Assembly: GCF_006715085.1 (NCBI RefSeq)
Contig: NZ_VFMM01000003.1
Coordinates: 124,001 to 188,000 of the forward strand
Source of the DNA: Kribbella jejuensis
Lineage (GTDB): Bacteria; Actinomycetota; Actinomycetes; Propionibacteriales; Kribbellaceae
Length of the DNA stretch: 64,000 nucleotides
Direction of reading: 5' to 3'
Translations under genes and position numbers: made by a program
In this document: positions 51,166 to 59,654 of the stretch, piece after piece
Numbering within the stretch: position 1 is the stretch's first letter
How the letters are laid out: every line of letters starts with the position of its first letter
Notes under the pieces: generated by a model
What the model was told of the DNA's origin: nothing
Databases searched by the model: none
The model's input: the letters and a program-made list of their open reading frames with translations, nothing else

Positions 51166-52428
51166 ATGAGTTCCCTGGTCGTCGTCCTCCTGGTGATCGC
51201 GGTCGTGCTCGTCGTGGGCGGGATCACCTGGGGGATCGTGGCGATGGTCCGCCGGCAGGCCTACATCAGCTCGATCCGCGAGCGCGGCTGGACGTTCGTG
51301 AGCAGCCCGACCTGGGAGTCCGTCGGGCGGTTGAGCAATCCGCCGTTCGGCCTCGGCTTCGAGCGCCATCCGGACGACCAGATCACCGGCGCGACCAGTA
51401 CCGGGCGGGCGTTCCAGGTGATCGAGTACAAGTCGTCGTACTGGTCGGGCTGGGTCGGCATGGTCACGCTGTCGCGCCCGTTGCCGGAGCTGTGGGTCAC
51501 CGGCGGCGAGACCACCCCGCGGTACGGCGTACTCGCCCAGGCCGTACCGGCTCCGCCGCAGCTCGGTCCGGGGTGGCAGGTCGGCGCCCTGGATCCGGCG
51601 TACGCGCAGGAGGTTCTGACGCCGGGGGTGTGCCAGCAGCTGACCGCGCTCGCGTCCGGGCAGGTGGGCGTCAACCTGAGCATCGACGGTGACCAGCTCG
51701 TCGTCCTCGATCCGCCGCGCAAGGACCTCGATCGGCTCGGTCCCTGGCTGGAGCAGCTCGGTGCGGTCGCGTCGGCGGTCGACGCGGCGCCGCTGGACCG
51801 GTGGATCCAGCCGGAACCGCAGCAGCGGCTGACGTTCTACCACCACCCGGACTGGTACTGGGTCGGCGTCGACGACAGCCTGCTCGAGTTCACGCCGATC
51901 AACCGCGGCGGGTCGCATCACCGGACCGAGGACGTGGTCCGCGGGCGGGACGGCGACGGGCCGCCGTTCGTCGCGTTCAAGCACCACTGGCAGACGACGC
52001 GGACCGAGTCGTACACCGACTCCAACGGCAACACGCAGACGCGGACGATCACCGAACACCATGATGAGCCGATCCTGGGGTTCCAGTTGCCGATCGCGAT
52101 GCCGCCGCTGAAGATCGGGCGCAAGGGGCTGGGCAAGGGCATCGAGTTCGAGAGTGCGGCGTTCAACAAGCAGTTCGCGGTGTCTGCGCAGGATCGGAAG
52201 TACGCGTACGACGTGATCCATCCGCGGCAGATGGAGTACTTGATGGCGGCACAGGGGCGGCCGTTCGAGATCGACGGGGACTGGGTGTGGTTCTCGCCGG
52301 GCGAGCACAGTCAACCGGCGATCGCGCACTGCTCGGCGTACCTGCGGGGCTTCCTCGGACGGGTGCCGCGCTTCGTGTGGAAGAACCTCGGACTCCAGGA
52401 CACCCCGTATCCCGCCTTGGACAGCTAG
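51166..52428 (+). CDS. Single-pass membrane protein of unknown function (DUF3137-like)
   Basis: A 420-residue protein with one N-terminal TM (about 4-28) and a large soluble domain. The FNKQFAVSAQDRKYAYDVIHPRQMEYLM segment (about 330-358) resembles DUF3137 proteins. A polar insert (TESYTDSNGNTQTRTITEHHDE) may be a surface loop. TAAGGT (51154-51159) lies 6 nt before the ATG, suggesting a leaderless message. Function is unknown; neighbours do not help. Confidence 0.7.
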   Translation: MSSLVVVLLVIAVVLVVGGITWGIVAMVRRQAYISSIRERGWTFVSSPTWESVGRLSNPPFGLGFERHPDDQITGATSTGRAFQVIEYKSSYWSGWVGMVTLSRPLPELWVTGGETTPRYGVLAQAVPAPPQLGPGWQVGALDPAYAQEVLTPGVCQQLTALASGQVGVNLSIDGDQLVVLDPPRKDLDRLGPWLEQLGAVASAVDAAPLDRWIQPEPQQRLTFYHHPDWYWVGVDDSLLEFTPINRGGSHHRTEDVVRGRDGDGPPFVAFKHHWQTTRTESYTDSNGNTQTRTITEHHDEPILGFQLPIAMPPLKIGRKGLGKGIEFESAAFNKQFAVSAQDRKYAYDVIHPRQMEYLMAAQGRPFEIDGDWVWFSPGEHSQPAIAHCSAYLRGFLGRVPRFVWKNLGLQDTPYPALDS

Positions 52429-52464
52429 GGAATGCGGTTCCCGTCCGCATGGTTGGATCTGAGC

Positions 52465-53817
52465 GTGTCGAATCAACGAACCGTCGTCATCTTCGGTGCC
52501 AGTGGTGACCTGAGCTCGCGGCTGTTGCTGCCCGGCCTGGGCAGTTTGCTCGCCGGGCCGCGTGCCACCAGCGTGCGGATCATCGGTACCGGCCGGTCGC
52601 CGCTCGCCGCGGACGAGTGGACCTCGCGCGTCCGTTCTGCCTTCGGTGGTGACCTGAGTGACGCCGCGGCTGAGACGCTGGCGACCACGCAGTACGTCGC
52701 AGGTGACCCGACCGACGCCACCCATCTCCGTGCGCTGCTCGCCTTGGCCGGTCCTGCGCCGGTGCTGTACTTCTCGCTGCCCCCGGCCGTCGCGACTGCG
52801 ATCGTCGAGACGCTGCAGAGCGTCGACCTGGCTGAGGGCACTGAGCTGGCCTTCGAGAAGCCGTTCGGTACCGACGCCGCGTCGGCCGCCGCGCTGAACA
52901 AGCTCGTCGGCACGCTCGTGCCGGAGGAGAACGTGCACCGCGTCGACCACTTCCTCGGGCGCACGGCCGTGCTGAACCTCATCGGCCTGCGGTTCGCGAA
53001 CCGGTTGTTCGAGCCGGTCTGGAACGCGGAGCACATCGAGAGCATCGAGATCGTGTACGACGAGACGCTCGGGCTGGAGGGGCGCGCGCAGTACTACGAC
53101 AACGCCGGTGCGCTCGTCGACATGATCCAGAGTCACCTGCTGCTCGTTCTCGCCCTGCTGGCGATGGACGCTCCGGCGACGATGGACGCCGTCGAGGTGC
53201 GGAGCGAGATGGCTCGGGCGCTGCGGAGTACGCATCTGTACGGGTCTCCGGTGGAGGCGAGCCGGCGGGCGCGGTACACGGCCGGCGGCGGCGTTCCGTC
53301 GTACGCCGAGGAGGCCGGCGTGGACCCGGGGCGGGAGACCGAGACGCTCGCGGAGCTGACCGTCGAGGTGGACACGAACCGCTGGGCGGGCGTGCCGATC
53401 ACGCTCCGTTCGGGGAAGGCACTCGGCGTCGCGCGCAAGGAGATCGTGATCAAGTTCAAGCCGCTGCGGCACCTGCCGTCCGGCCTGCACGGCGGTCGCG
53501 ACGGCGAGACGCTGCGCATCGGCCTGAACCCCGGCGAACTGTCGCTGTCCGTACCGGCGCTCGGCGTCGACGGCCCGTACACGATGGGCCAGGTCTTCCT
53601 CGACGCGACGCTGCCGACCTCCCCGGTCCTCCCGTACGGCGAGGTCCTGAACGGAATCCTCCGTGGCGACCCGTTGCTGTCGGTGCGCGGGGACGTGGCC
53701 GAACGCTGCTGGGAGATCGTCGAACCAGCCCTCGACGCGTGGCGCACGGGGGAGGTCCCGCTGGAGGAGTACGAGGCCGGCTCCAACGGACCCAGCCGCT
53801 GGCGCGCCGCCTCCTGA
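52465..53817 (+). CDS. Glucose-6-phosphate dehydrogenase paralogue
   Basis: A 450-residue NAD(P)-dependent sugar-phosphate dehydrogenase of the G6PD family, somewhat short for it (usually 480-510). It has the coenzyme motif IFGASGDL (8-15), the FEKPFG motif and the substrate loop reading RVDHFLGR. In canonical enzymes that loop is RIDHYLGK, and the Lys that contacts the phosphate is Arg here. The tkt-tal-zwf-opcA neighbourhood is absent, so this is probably a second, specialised copy. GTG 52465 is chosen: TTGGAT precedes it by 6 nt and an upstream start adds only 11 residues. Confidence 0.82.
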   Translation: MSNQRTVVIFGASGDLSSRLLLPGLGSLLAGPRATSVRIIGTGRSPLAADEWTSRVRSAFGGDLSDAAAETLATTQYVAGDPTDATHLRALLALAGPAPVLYFSLPPAVATAIVETLQSVDLAEGTELAFEKPFGTDAASAAALNKLVGTLVPEENVHRVDHFLGRTAVLNLIGLRFANRLFEPVWNAEHIESIEIVYDETLGLEGRAQYYDNAGALVDMIQSHLLLVLALLAMDAPATMDAVEVRSEMARALRSTHLYGSPVEASRRARYTAGGGVPSYAEEAGVDPGRETETLAELTVEVDTNRWAGVPITLRSGKALGVARKEIVIKFKPLRHLPSGLHGGRDGETLRIGLNPGELSLSVPALGVDGPYTMGQVFLDATLPTSPVLPYGEVLNGILRGDPLLSVRGDVAERCWEIVEPALDAWRTGEVPLEEYEAGSNGPSRWRAAS

Positions 53818-53855
53818 CACCAGGCATTTACCCTGGGGCGACTGGCAGCCCACTC

Positions 53856-53894
53856 GCTGGAGAGTAAGCGGCGACAACACGATCACTCTCCAGC
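53856..53894 (+). repeat. 10-bp inverted repeat upstream of the esterase gene
   Basis: GCTGGAGAGT (53856-53865) and ACTCTCCAGC (53885-53894) are perfect complements around a 19-nt loop. The right arm ends 2 nt before AGAGG, the presumed ribosome-binding site. It may end transcription from the upstream gene or control translation of the esterase. Confidence 0.5.
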
Positions 53895-53908
53895 AAGAGG
53901 TGCACCAG

Positions 53909-55696
53909 ATGAGCTCCGTCCCCTCCCGACGCACCCGCGTCACCCTCGCCGCACTCACCGCGGCCCTGGCAGCCGCGGTAAGCGGAACAGCCGCCACCAC
54001 CGCGGCCCACGCCGCCCCGGCAACCTCGCCACCCGCCGCGACAACCGCCCCGCCCACCGCCGCGGCCGACGCCGTCCCGGCAACCTGGCGGCCCGACGCG
54101 ACACCCGCCGCGCGCACCGCCGCAGCACCCGCCCTGCGCACCCTCGCGGCATCCACCCCGCGCACCCTCGCGGCATTCACCCCGCGCACCCTCGCGGCAT
54201 CCACCCCGCGCACTGCCGTGGTGCGGAACGGGGCCGGCGGGCCGGTGGTTGTCACGGGCAACGGGTTCGTCCGTGGTGTTTCTGCTGACGGGACGTCGGC
54301 GTTCCTGGGGATCCCGTACGCTGCCGCGCCGACCGGAAACCTGCGGTGGCGTGCTCCGCAGCCGGTGCCGAGCTGGCGGGGTGTCCGCGACGCGACCAAG
54401 TACGGCCCGGGGTGTCCGCAGGCTCCCGGCATCGCGCCGCCAGGGACGTTGAGTGAGGACTGCCTCTACTTGAACGTGTCCACGGCGAACCTGCACGGCA
54501 TGACCAAGCGGCCTGTGCTGGTGTGGATCCACGGCGGAGGGCTGACCGCGGACAGCGGCTCCAACTACGACGGCACCAAGCTCGCGAAGGCCGGTGCGGT
54601 CGTCGTCACGATCAACTACCGCCTGGGAGCGCTCGGCTTTCTCGCGCATCCGGCGCTGGCGTCCCGCGGTGGAGCGGCAGGCAACTACGGGCTGATGGAC
54701 CAGCAGGCCGCGCTCCGGTGGGTGCAGCGGAACATCGCCCAGTTCGGCGGTGACCCGCACAACGTGACCATCGCCGGTGAGTCTGCTGGTGGCATGTCGG
54801 TGCTCGCGCACGTGACGTCGCGCAGTTCGAAGGGTCTGTTCCAGAAGGCGATCGTGGAGAGCGGCGCGTTCGCGCTGCAGCAGGAGTCGCTGGCCAAGGC
54901 TGAGGCGAACGGTCAGGAGTTCGCCTCGAAGGTCGGATGCGCGGATCAGACTGCCGCCTGCCTGCGAGAGGTGCCGGTTCAGGCGCTCGTGGACAACGCC
55001 GCGACCGCGAGCGTCACCATCCCGGGGGTCGTCGACGGCGCGGTCCTCAAGGAATCCATCGGCACCGCCCTCGCGGCCGGCCGCTTCAACCACGTCCCGA
55101 TCCTCAACGGCAGCAACCACGACGAGGAAGCCCTCTTCACCCTCGGCGGCCGGGTGGTGAGCCGCGGCTACAACGTCGCGTACACCACCCCGGTGACCGC
55201 AGCCAACTACGAGAGCAACATCGCCGCCGCCCTCCGCATCAACCCCACCCAAGCCACAGCCATCGCCGCCGACTACCCCCTCGCCTCCTACCCGTCACCT
55301 GACAAGGCATTCGGCACCTTGGTCGGCGACGCCACCTTCGCCTGCACCGCGGCACAGGTCGACAAGTGGACCAACGCCCAGGCCTACGAGTTCAACGACG
55401 ACACTGCCCCGTTCTTGTTCGCCCCTCCTGGCACCCTCTCGGTGGCCACCCACGGCTCCGAGCTGTGGTACCTGTTCGACCTCCCGAACGCACCGTTCCA
55501 GCAGCCCCTCGACGCTGCCCAGACCAACCTCGCCGACACCATGCGCGCCGACTGGGTGAAGTTCGCCGCCACCGGCACCTTCGGCCCGGTCGCCGGGACG
55601 GTCTCGTACCAGCTCCCCGCACCGAGCCTCTCGACGGACTTCGCCGAGCGGCACCACTGCGCCACTTTCGCACAGAATCTTGACAAGGTTAAGTAA
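53909..55696 (+). CDS. Secreted type-B carboxylesterase
   Basis: A 595-residue secreted alpha/beta-hydrolase. The signal peptide is about 1-36 (AAHA), followed by an Ala/Pro/Thr-rich linker to about 110 and the esterase domain. Catalytic features are the oxyanion VWIHGGGLT, nucleophile GESAGG and the HGSELWYLF histidine motif; NHDEEALFT carries the acid. Disulphide-type cysteines (PGCPQAPG, EDCLYLN) match the family. The linker contains three exact-length 24-bp DNA repeats. It probably deacylates plant or microbial esters, in keeping with the neighbouring GH27 gene. ATG 53909 has AGAGG 8 nt upstream; the frame is open further back over the hairpin. Confidence 0.9.
   Translation: MSSVPSRRTRVTLAALTAALAAAVSGTAATTAAHAAPATSPPAATTAPPTAAADAVPATWRPDATPAARTAAAPALRTLAASTPRTLAAFTPRTLAASTPRTAVVRNGAGGPVVVTGNGFVRGVSADGTSAFLGIPYAAAPTGNLRWRAPQPVPSWRGVRDATKYGPGCPQAPGIAPPGTLSEDCLYLNVSTANLHGMTKRPVLVWIHGGGLTADSGSNYDGTKLAKAGAVVVTINYRLGALGFLAHPALASRGGAAGNYGLMDQQAALRWVQRNIAQFGGDPHNVTIAGESAGGMSVLAHVTSRSSKGLFQKAIVESGAFALQQESLAKAEANGQEFASKVGCADQTAACLREVPVQALVDNAATASVTIPGVVDGAVLKESIGTALAAGRFNHVPILNGSNHDEEALFTLGGRVVSRGYNVAYTTPVTAANYESNIAAALRINPTQATAIAADYPLASYPSPDKAFGTLVGDATFACTAAQVDKWTNAQAYEFNDDTAPFLFAPPGTLSVATHGSELWYLFDLPNAPFQQPLDAAQTNLADTMRADWVKFAATGTFGPVAGTVSYQLPAPSLSTDFAERHHCATFAQNLDKVK
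54136..54207 (+). repeat. Three tandem 24-bp repeats in the esterase linker
   Basis: Three consecutive 24-bp units at 54136-54159, 54160-54183 and 54184-54207 differ by a single base and continue into a partial fourth. They encode an 8-residue TLAASTPR-type repeat. The exact multiple of three keeps the frame, so copy number could vary harmlessly. Confidence 0.8.
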
Positions 55697-55758
55697 TAGT
55701 TCCAATATCCTATCCGATTCGGTATTTCTCTGAGGTTCTCTGGGAAGAGGTCACCGCC

Positions 55759-58245
55759 ATGACCAGATCCGTTCGGAGCAGGGTGTTACGGGCCGCGCTT
55801 GCCGCGGTCGTCGTCGCCGGGCTGCTGCCGACAGGTTTGAGTACGTCGTCAGCGGCACCGGCGACAGCCACCACAACAGCCACCACAACAGCCACCACCA
55901 CGACCACCGCTGCGACGCCGACTGCGACCCCGCTGACGGGTCCGGCCGGGGACAAGGCCGCCAAGCCCTACATGGGCTGGAGCAGCTACAGCATGCAGGT
56001 CTACAACCCGAACGGCGGCAGCTGGATCACCGCCGACCAGCTGATCAAGCAGTCCGACGCGATGCACGCGAAGCTGCAGCAGTACGGGTACAACTACCTC
56101 AACATCGACGCCGGCTGGAACGACGGCATCGACGCGTACGGGCGCCCGACGCCGAGCAAGAAGCTCTACCCGAACGGTCTGCAGGCGGTGATCGACCACA
56201 TCCACGCCAACGGCCAGAAGGTCGGCCTGTACATGATCCCGGGCATCAGCAAGGCGGTCATCGACGCCAAGCTCCCGATCTACGGCGCCCCGGGGTGCAC
56301 CACCGGCGACCTGCCCGTGCTGCCGCTGCAGAAGGGCGACTACTGGGGGATCGGCTACCGGATCGACTTCTCCAAGCCGTGCGCGCAGAAGTACGTCGAC
56401 TCGATCGCGGACCTGTTCGGCTCCTGGGGCCTGGACTTCCTGAAGTTCGACAGCGTCACGCCCGGGTCCGGGATCAGCGACCTGTCGGTCGACGCCCGCG
56501 ACGACGTGAAGGCCTGGTCGCAGGCGTTGAAGCGGCACAACATCTGGCTCGAACTGTCCTGGGCGCTCGACATCAACTACGCCGACACCTGGAAGCAGTA
56601 CGCGAACGGCTGGCGGATCGAGTGGGACGTCGAGTGCTACTGCACGGGTACGGCGCTGACCGCCTGGCCGAACATCAACCGGCTGTTCCCGAAGCTCGCC
56701 GACTGGTGGCGGCACGCGGGTCCGGGCGGCTGGAACGACCTGGACTCGCTCGACGTCGGCAACGGTTCGATGGACGGCCTGACCAAGGACGAACGCCGTA
56801 CGGCGGCGACGTTGTGGGCGGTGTCCGCGGCGCCGATGTACATCGGCAACGACATGACGAACCTGGACTCGTACGGCCTCAGCCTGCTCACCAACCCCGA
56901 GGTGATCGCGGTCGACCAGGCCGGCCGTCCGGCGCACCCGGTGTCGACGAAGACCAACCGGCAGGTGTGGTACGCGCTCAACGCGGACAGCTCGTACACC
57001 GTTGCCCTGTTCAACCTTGGTCAGACGGACGCCGACATGACGATGAACTTCGCCGACCTCGGGCTGAACGGTTCCGCTAAGGTGCGCGACCTGTGGGACC
57101 GCAAGGACCTCGGCACGTTCGATTCGAGCTACACCGCGAAGAGCGTGCCGATCCACGGCGTCCGGTTGTTCAAGGTGACGCCGCAGAAGGGCGCCACGAT
57201 CACCGTGAACGACGACGATCTGCGGGTCTCGTACGACGGAGCCTGGGAGCGGAACGACAACTACGAGGTACCGGCGGTCTCGCAGGCGCTGACCGTGGGG
57301 GTGACCGACTCCTCCCAGGCGTCCGCGAAGGTCGCCGACCTGCCGACGCGGACGATCGAGGTGAACAACAACAACTCCGGCATCGTCTACACCGGCAACT
57401 GGAACTACAGCTCCGGGCGTGGTCTGGGCGACTACCAGGACGACGTGCAGTGGACGGAGACGAACGGGGACTCGTTCTCGTACCAGTTCGTGGGTACGGG
57501 CGTGGACTACGTGACCGAGACCGATCCGGGGCAGGGTGACGTCGACATCTACATCGACGGTGAGCTCAAGCAGACCGTGAGTACGTACCTGGATCCGTCG
57601 CAGGGGCACAACAAACCGCAGCAGGTGGTGTACAGCATCTCGGACCTGCCGAACGGTACGCACACGATCCGTGGGGTGAAGAAGTCGGGGCAGTTCATGC
57701 TGCTGGACAAGCTCAACGTGCGACAGGAGAGCCTGCTGAACCCGGACACCGCGGTGTTCGACAAGAATGCGCCGGCCGACGTCGACGTCACGCTCGGGCG
57801 CGACCCGGGTGAGCTGGACGGCATCGCGTACGGCGGCAAGGACCTGGTGAAGGGCACCGACTACACGGTGAACGGGAACGTCGTGACGATCAGCAAGACG
57901 TACCTCGCGACGCTGCCGGTCGGGAACGCGGCGCTCGACGTCCGGTTCCGCGGCGACTACCGCGACGACATCCACGCCACCAAGACCGACGGCGCCGCCG
58001 TCACCTTCAGCTTCACCGGAACGGGCGTCGCCTGGACCACAGCCCTCGCCCCGGACCAGGGCGACGCGGATGTGTACGTCGACGGCAAGCTAATCCAACG
58101 CGTCAACCTCCACGCCGACGCCCGCGTAACCAACCGAACCGTCTTCAACACCACCCTGAAGAACGGCCCCCACACCCTCAAGCTCGTCAAGGCGAGCGGC
58201 ACCATCCTCCGCCACGACACCATCCACTACACCCTCGCAAAGTAG
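55759..58245 (+). CDS. Secreted GH27 alpha-galactosidase-like enzyme with tandem C-terminal modules
   Basis: An 828-residue secreted enzyme: signal peptide about 1-33, Ala/Thr repeat linker 35-62, GH27 barrel about 67-400 (YMGWSSYS opening, nucleophile Asp in FLKFDSV, GGWNDLDSLDVGNG, SAAPMYIGNDM), an all-beta domain to about 475, then accessory modules. An X2-like Ig domain lies at about 655-715. On each side of it is a beta-sandwich carrying a repeated pattern (SFSYQFVGTGV-Y, then VTFSFTGTGVAW), a clear internal duplication. The barrel would remove alpha-galactosyl or beta-arabinopyranosyl units from plant polymers. The start has AGAGG upstream, and the gene follows the esterase by 62 bp. 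Confidence 0.85.
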   Translation: MTRSVRSRVLRAALAAVVVAGLLPTGLSTSSAAPATATTTATTTATTTTTAATPTATPLTGPAGDKAAKPYMGWSSYSMQVYNPNGGSWITADQLIKQSDAMHAKLQQYGYNYLNIDAGWNDGIDAYGRPTPSKKLYPNGLQAVIDHIHANGQKVGLYMIPGISKAVIDAKLPIYGAPGCTTGDLPVLPLQKGDYWGIGYRIDFSKPCAQKYVDSIADLFGSWGLDFLKFDSVTPGSGISDLSVDARDDVKAWSQALKRHNIWLELSWALDINYADTWKQYANGWRIEWDVECYCTGTALTAWPNINRLFPKLADWWRHAGPGGWNDLDSLDVGNGSMDGLTKDERRTAATLWAVSAAPMYIGNDMTNLDSYGLSLLTNPEVIAVDQAGRPAHPVSTKTNRQVWYALNADSSYTVALFNLGQTDADMTMNFADLGLNGSAKVRDLWDRKDLGTFDSSYTAKSVPIHGVRLFKVTPQKGATITVNDDDLRVSYDGAWERNDNYEVPAVSQALTVGVTDSSQASAKVADLPTRTIEVNNNNSGIVYTGNWNYSSGRGLGDYQDDVQWTETNGDSFSYQFVGTGVDYVTETDPGQGDVDIYIDGELKQTVSTYLDPSQGHNKPQQVVYSISDLPNGTHTIRGVKKSGQFMLLDKLNVRQESLLNPDTAVFDKNAPADVDVTLGRDPGELDGIAYGGKDLVKGTDYTVNGNVVTISKTYLATLPVGNAALDVRFRGDYRDDIHATKTDGAAVTFSFTGTGVAWTTALAPDQGDADVYVDGKLIQRVNLHADARVTNRTVFNTTLKNGPHTLKLVKASGTILRHDTIHYTLAK

Positions 58246-58276
58246 CCCCTCCACCCTCAACCAGGCCACCCACCCA

Positions 58277-58664
58277 GTAACACCCCCGGGGCGAGGTTCG
58301 GTTCAACACCCCCGCCCCGGCCGAGGCCCGGTTCAACACCCCCGCCCCGGGGTAGGCTCGGTCAACGCCTCGCCCTCGGGGCGGGGCTCGGTTGATCACA
58401 CGCCCCAGGGGCGAGGCTCGGTTGATCACACGCCCCAGGGGCGAGGCTCGGTTCACCACCCCGCCCCGGGCGAGATCGGTTCACCTACTCGCCCCGGGGC
58501 GAGGGCTCGATCCCACCCCTTCCCGAGCGAAGCTCGGTTCAACACCCTGCCCCCGAGCGGAGCTCGGTTCACCCCCGCCGCGCGCAGTTCGGTTCACCAC
58601 CCCGGCCTCCGAGCGGAGTTCGGGTCAACACCCCGCCCCCGAGCGGAGCGAGGGCGGGACCCTG
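58277..58664. repeat. Thirteen-unit degenerate repeat array (28-30 bp per unit)
   Basis: The 482-bp gap after the GH27 gene is filled by about 13 head-to-tail units, each a C-rich part (CACCCCGCCCC), a complementary G-rich part (GGGGCGAGG) and the tail CTCGGTTC. Each unit can fold on itself. Units 5 and 6 are identical 30-mers; others diverge, with later units using GAGCGGAG or GAGCGAAG. No unique spacers separate them. Reading frames on both strands stay open only because the period is near 30 bp. The rest of the gap (58246-58276 and 58665-58690) shows nothing else. Confidence 0.8.
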
Positions 58665-58690
58665 GTTGTTCCCTGAGTCACAGCTGAGTG

Positions 58691-58721
58691 ACTGACTGAT
58701 CAGTCAGTTAGTTGTTAACCT
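58691..58721 (+). promoter_or_regulatory. 18-bp perfect TetR-type operator and leaderless promoter
   Basis: ACTGACTGATCAGTCAGT (58691-58708) is a perfect palindrome. TGACTG (58693-58698), 17 nt and TAACCT (58716-58721) form the promoter, and GTG 58728 follows after 6 nt. The operator covers the -35, so the TetR encoded at the end of this operon could shut it off and autoregulate. Confidence 0.7.
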
Positions 58722-58727
58722 TGGCGG

Positions 58728-59654
58728 GTGTCTTTGAGTGATTTGGTGATTCCCCGTCGACGGGGGCGTCGCGGGGAGGACTCGCGGCTGGCTGAGCATG
58801 TGGATCGGCTGGGGGAGGAGCACCCGCCGATTCCGCTCGGTGGTGTGGACTACACGATGAAGAAGCCCGCCGTGCTCGCCGAACGCTTCGGCCCGGTGCT
58901 GGCCTACATGACGCGTGTCGAGCTCGAGGTCGAGCGCAACGTGCTCGAGCTGAACATCCTGCTCCCGGACCCGCCCGAGGTCGACCGGCACTTCTATGCC
59001 GACGTCTGGATGCCGCAGGAGACCCGGCACGGGCAGATCCTCGACAAGCTGCAGGAGCTGCTCGGCGTCCAGCCGCACGAGGCGAACCTGGACGAGGTGT
59101 CGTTCAGCCTGAAGTTCCTCGGCGCACTCGGAAAGGTGCCAGGCGTCCAGGACATCAGCCGGATGCTCTACTACCTGACCGGCCTCGCCACTGAGCGCTC
59201 CGCCGTCCTCGCGTACAACAAGCTGCACGCCGGACTGGTCGAGCTCGGCGAGCGTGCCATCGCCGCCACGGTGGTCGCGCCGATCCGCCGCCAGGAGCCC
59301 GGCCACTTCGCGTACTACCAGATGGCGGCCCAGGAACTGTGGGATCAGCTGTCGGGTTGGCAGAAATGGCTGACGCGCGGGCTCCGGAAGCGTACGTTCG
59401 AAGTAGTGGGTGCCTACAACAAGCTTCAGGTCACGCAGTTCGGGGACGTGATGGACAGACTGAGGTTGAGCAACGGCGGCGAGGCGGAGCTGCGGAAGTA
59501 CGCACAGCAGGTCGGGCGGGCCGAACACGAGCTGCTGTGGGCCCATCGCCGGGGCCTCCGCGTACCGGACTACGTGTTCAAGTCCCTCAAGCGGGCCGCC
59601 GTGCTCGCTGCCGAGCGGAAAGGCGAGGTCTGGCCCGCTCCTCAACCCTCATGA
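58728..59654 (+). CDS. Ferritin-like diiron protein (acyl-ACP desaturase/oxygenase-like)
   Basis: A 308-residue, mostly helical protein with a pattern of a ferritin-like diiron site: Glu-rich VELEVERNVLEL, ExxH in PQETRHGQI, Glu in LATERSAVLAYN and a second ExxH in RRQEPGHFAYY. Acyl-ACP desaturases and N-oxygenases of the AurF type share this layout. The first 30 residues are basic. The start is a leaderless GTG. It overlaps a TetR gene by ATGA and is controlled by a TetR-type operator, reminiscent of lipid-desaturase regulation. Oxidation of a fatty acyl or aromatic substrate is plausible; the substrate is unknown. Confidence 0.7.
   Translation: MSLSDLVIPRRRGRRGEDSRLAEHVDRLGEEHPPIPLGGVDYTMKKPAVLAERFGPVLAYMTRVELEVERNVLELNILLPDPPEVDRHFYADVWMPQETRHGQILDKLQELLGVQPHEANLDEVSFSLKFLGALGKVPGVQDISRMLYYLTGLATERSAVLAYNKLHAGLVELGERAIAATVVAPIRRQEPGHFAYYQMAAQELWDQLSGWQKWLTRGLRKRTFEVVGAYNKLQVTQFGDVMDRLRLSNGGEAELRKYAQQVGRAEHELLWAHRRGLRVPDYVFKSLKRAAVLAAERKGEVWPAPQPS

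Noticed and set aside
50050..54432. 1460-residue open frame on the minus strand
   Set aside because: It runs antisense through several well-supported plus-strand genes and has no recognisable domain, so it is a high-GC artefact.
55697..55758. Regulatory palindrome before the GH27 gene
   Set aside because: The AT-rich stretch contains CCGA-T-TCGG and a loose wider symmetry, but pairing beyond 4 bp is poor, so no operator is called.
58277..58664. CRISPR array
   Set aside because: Units are head-to-tail and degenerate with no unique spacers, and there are no cas genes in the window.
58187..58676. Open frames on both strands across the repeat array (decapeptide repeats)
   Set aside because: They stay open because the repeat period is close to 30 bp and GC-rich; there is no ribosome-binding site or promoter and the residue pattern is simply the repeat translated.
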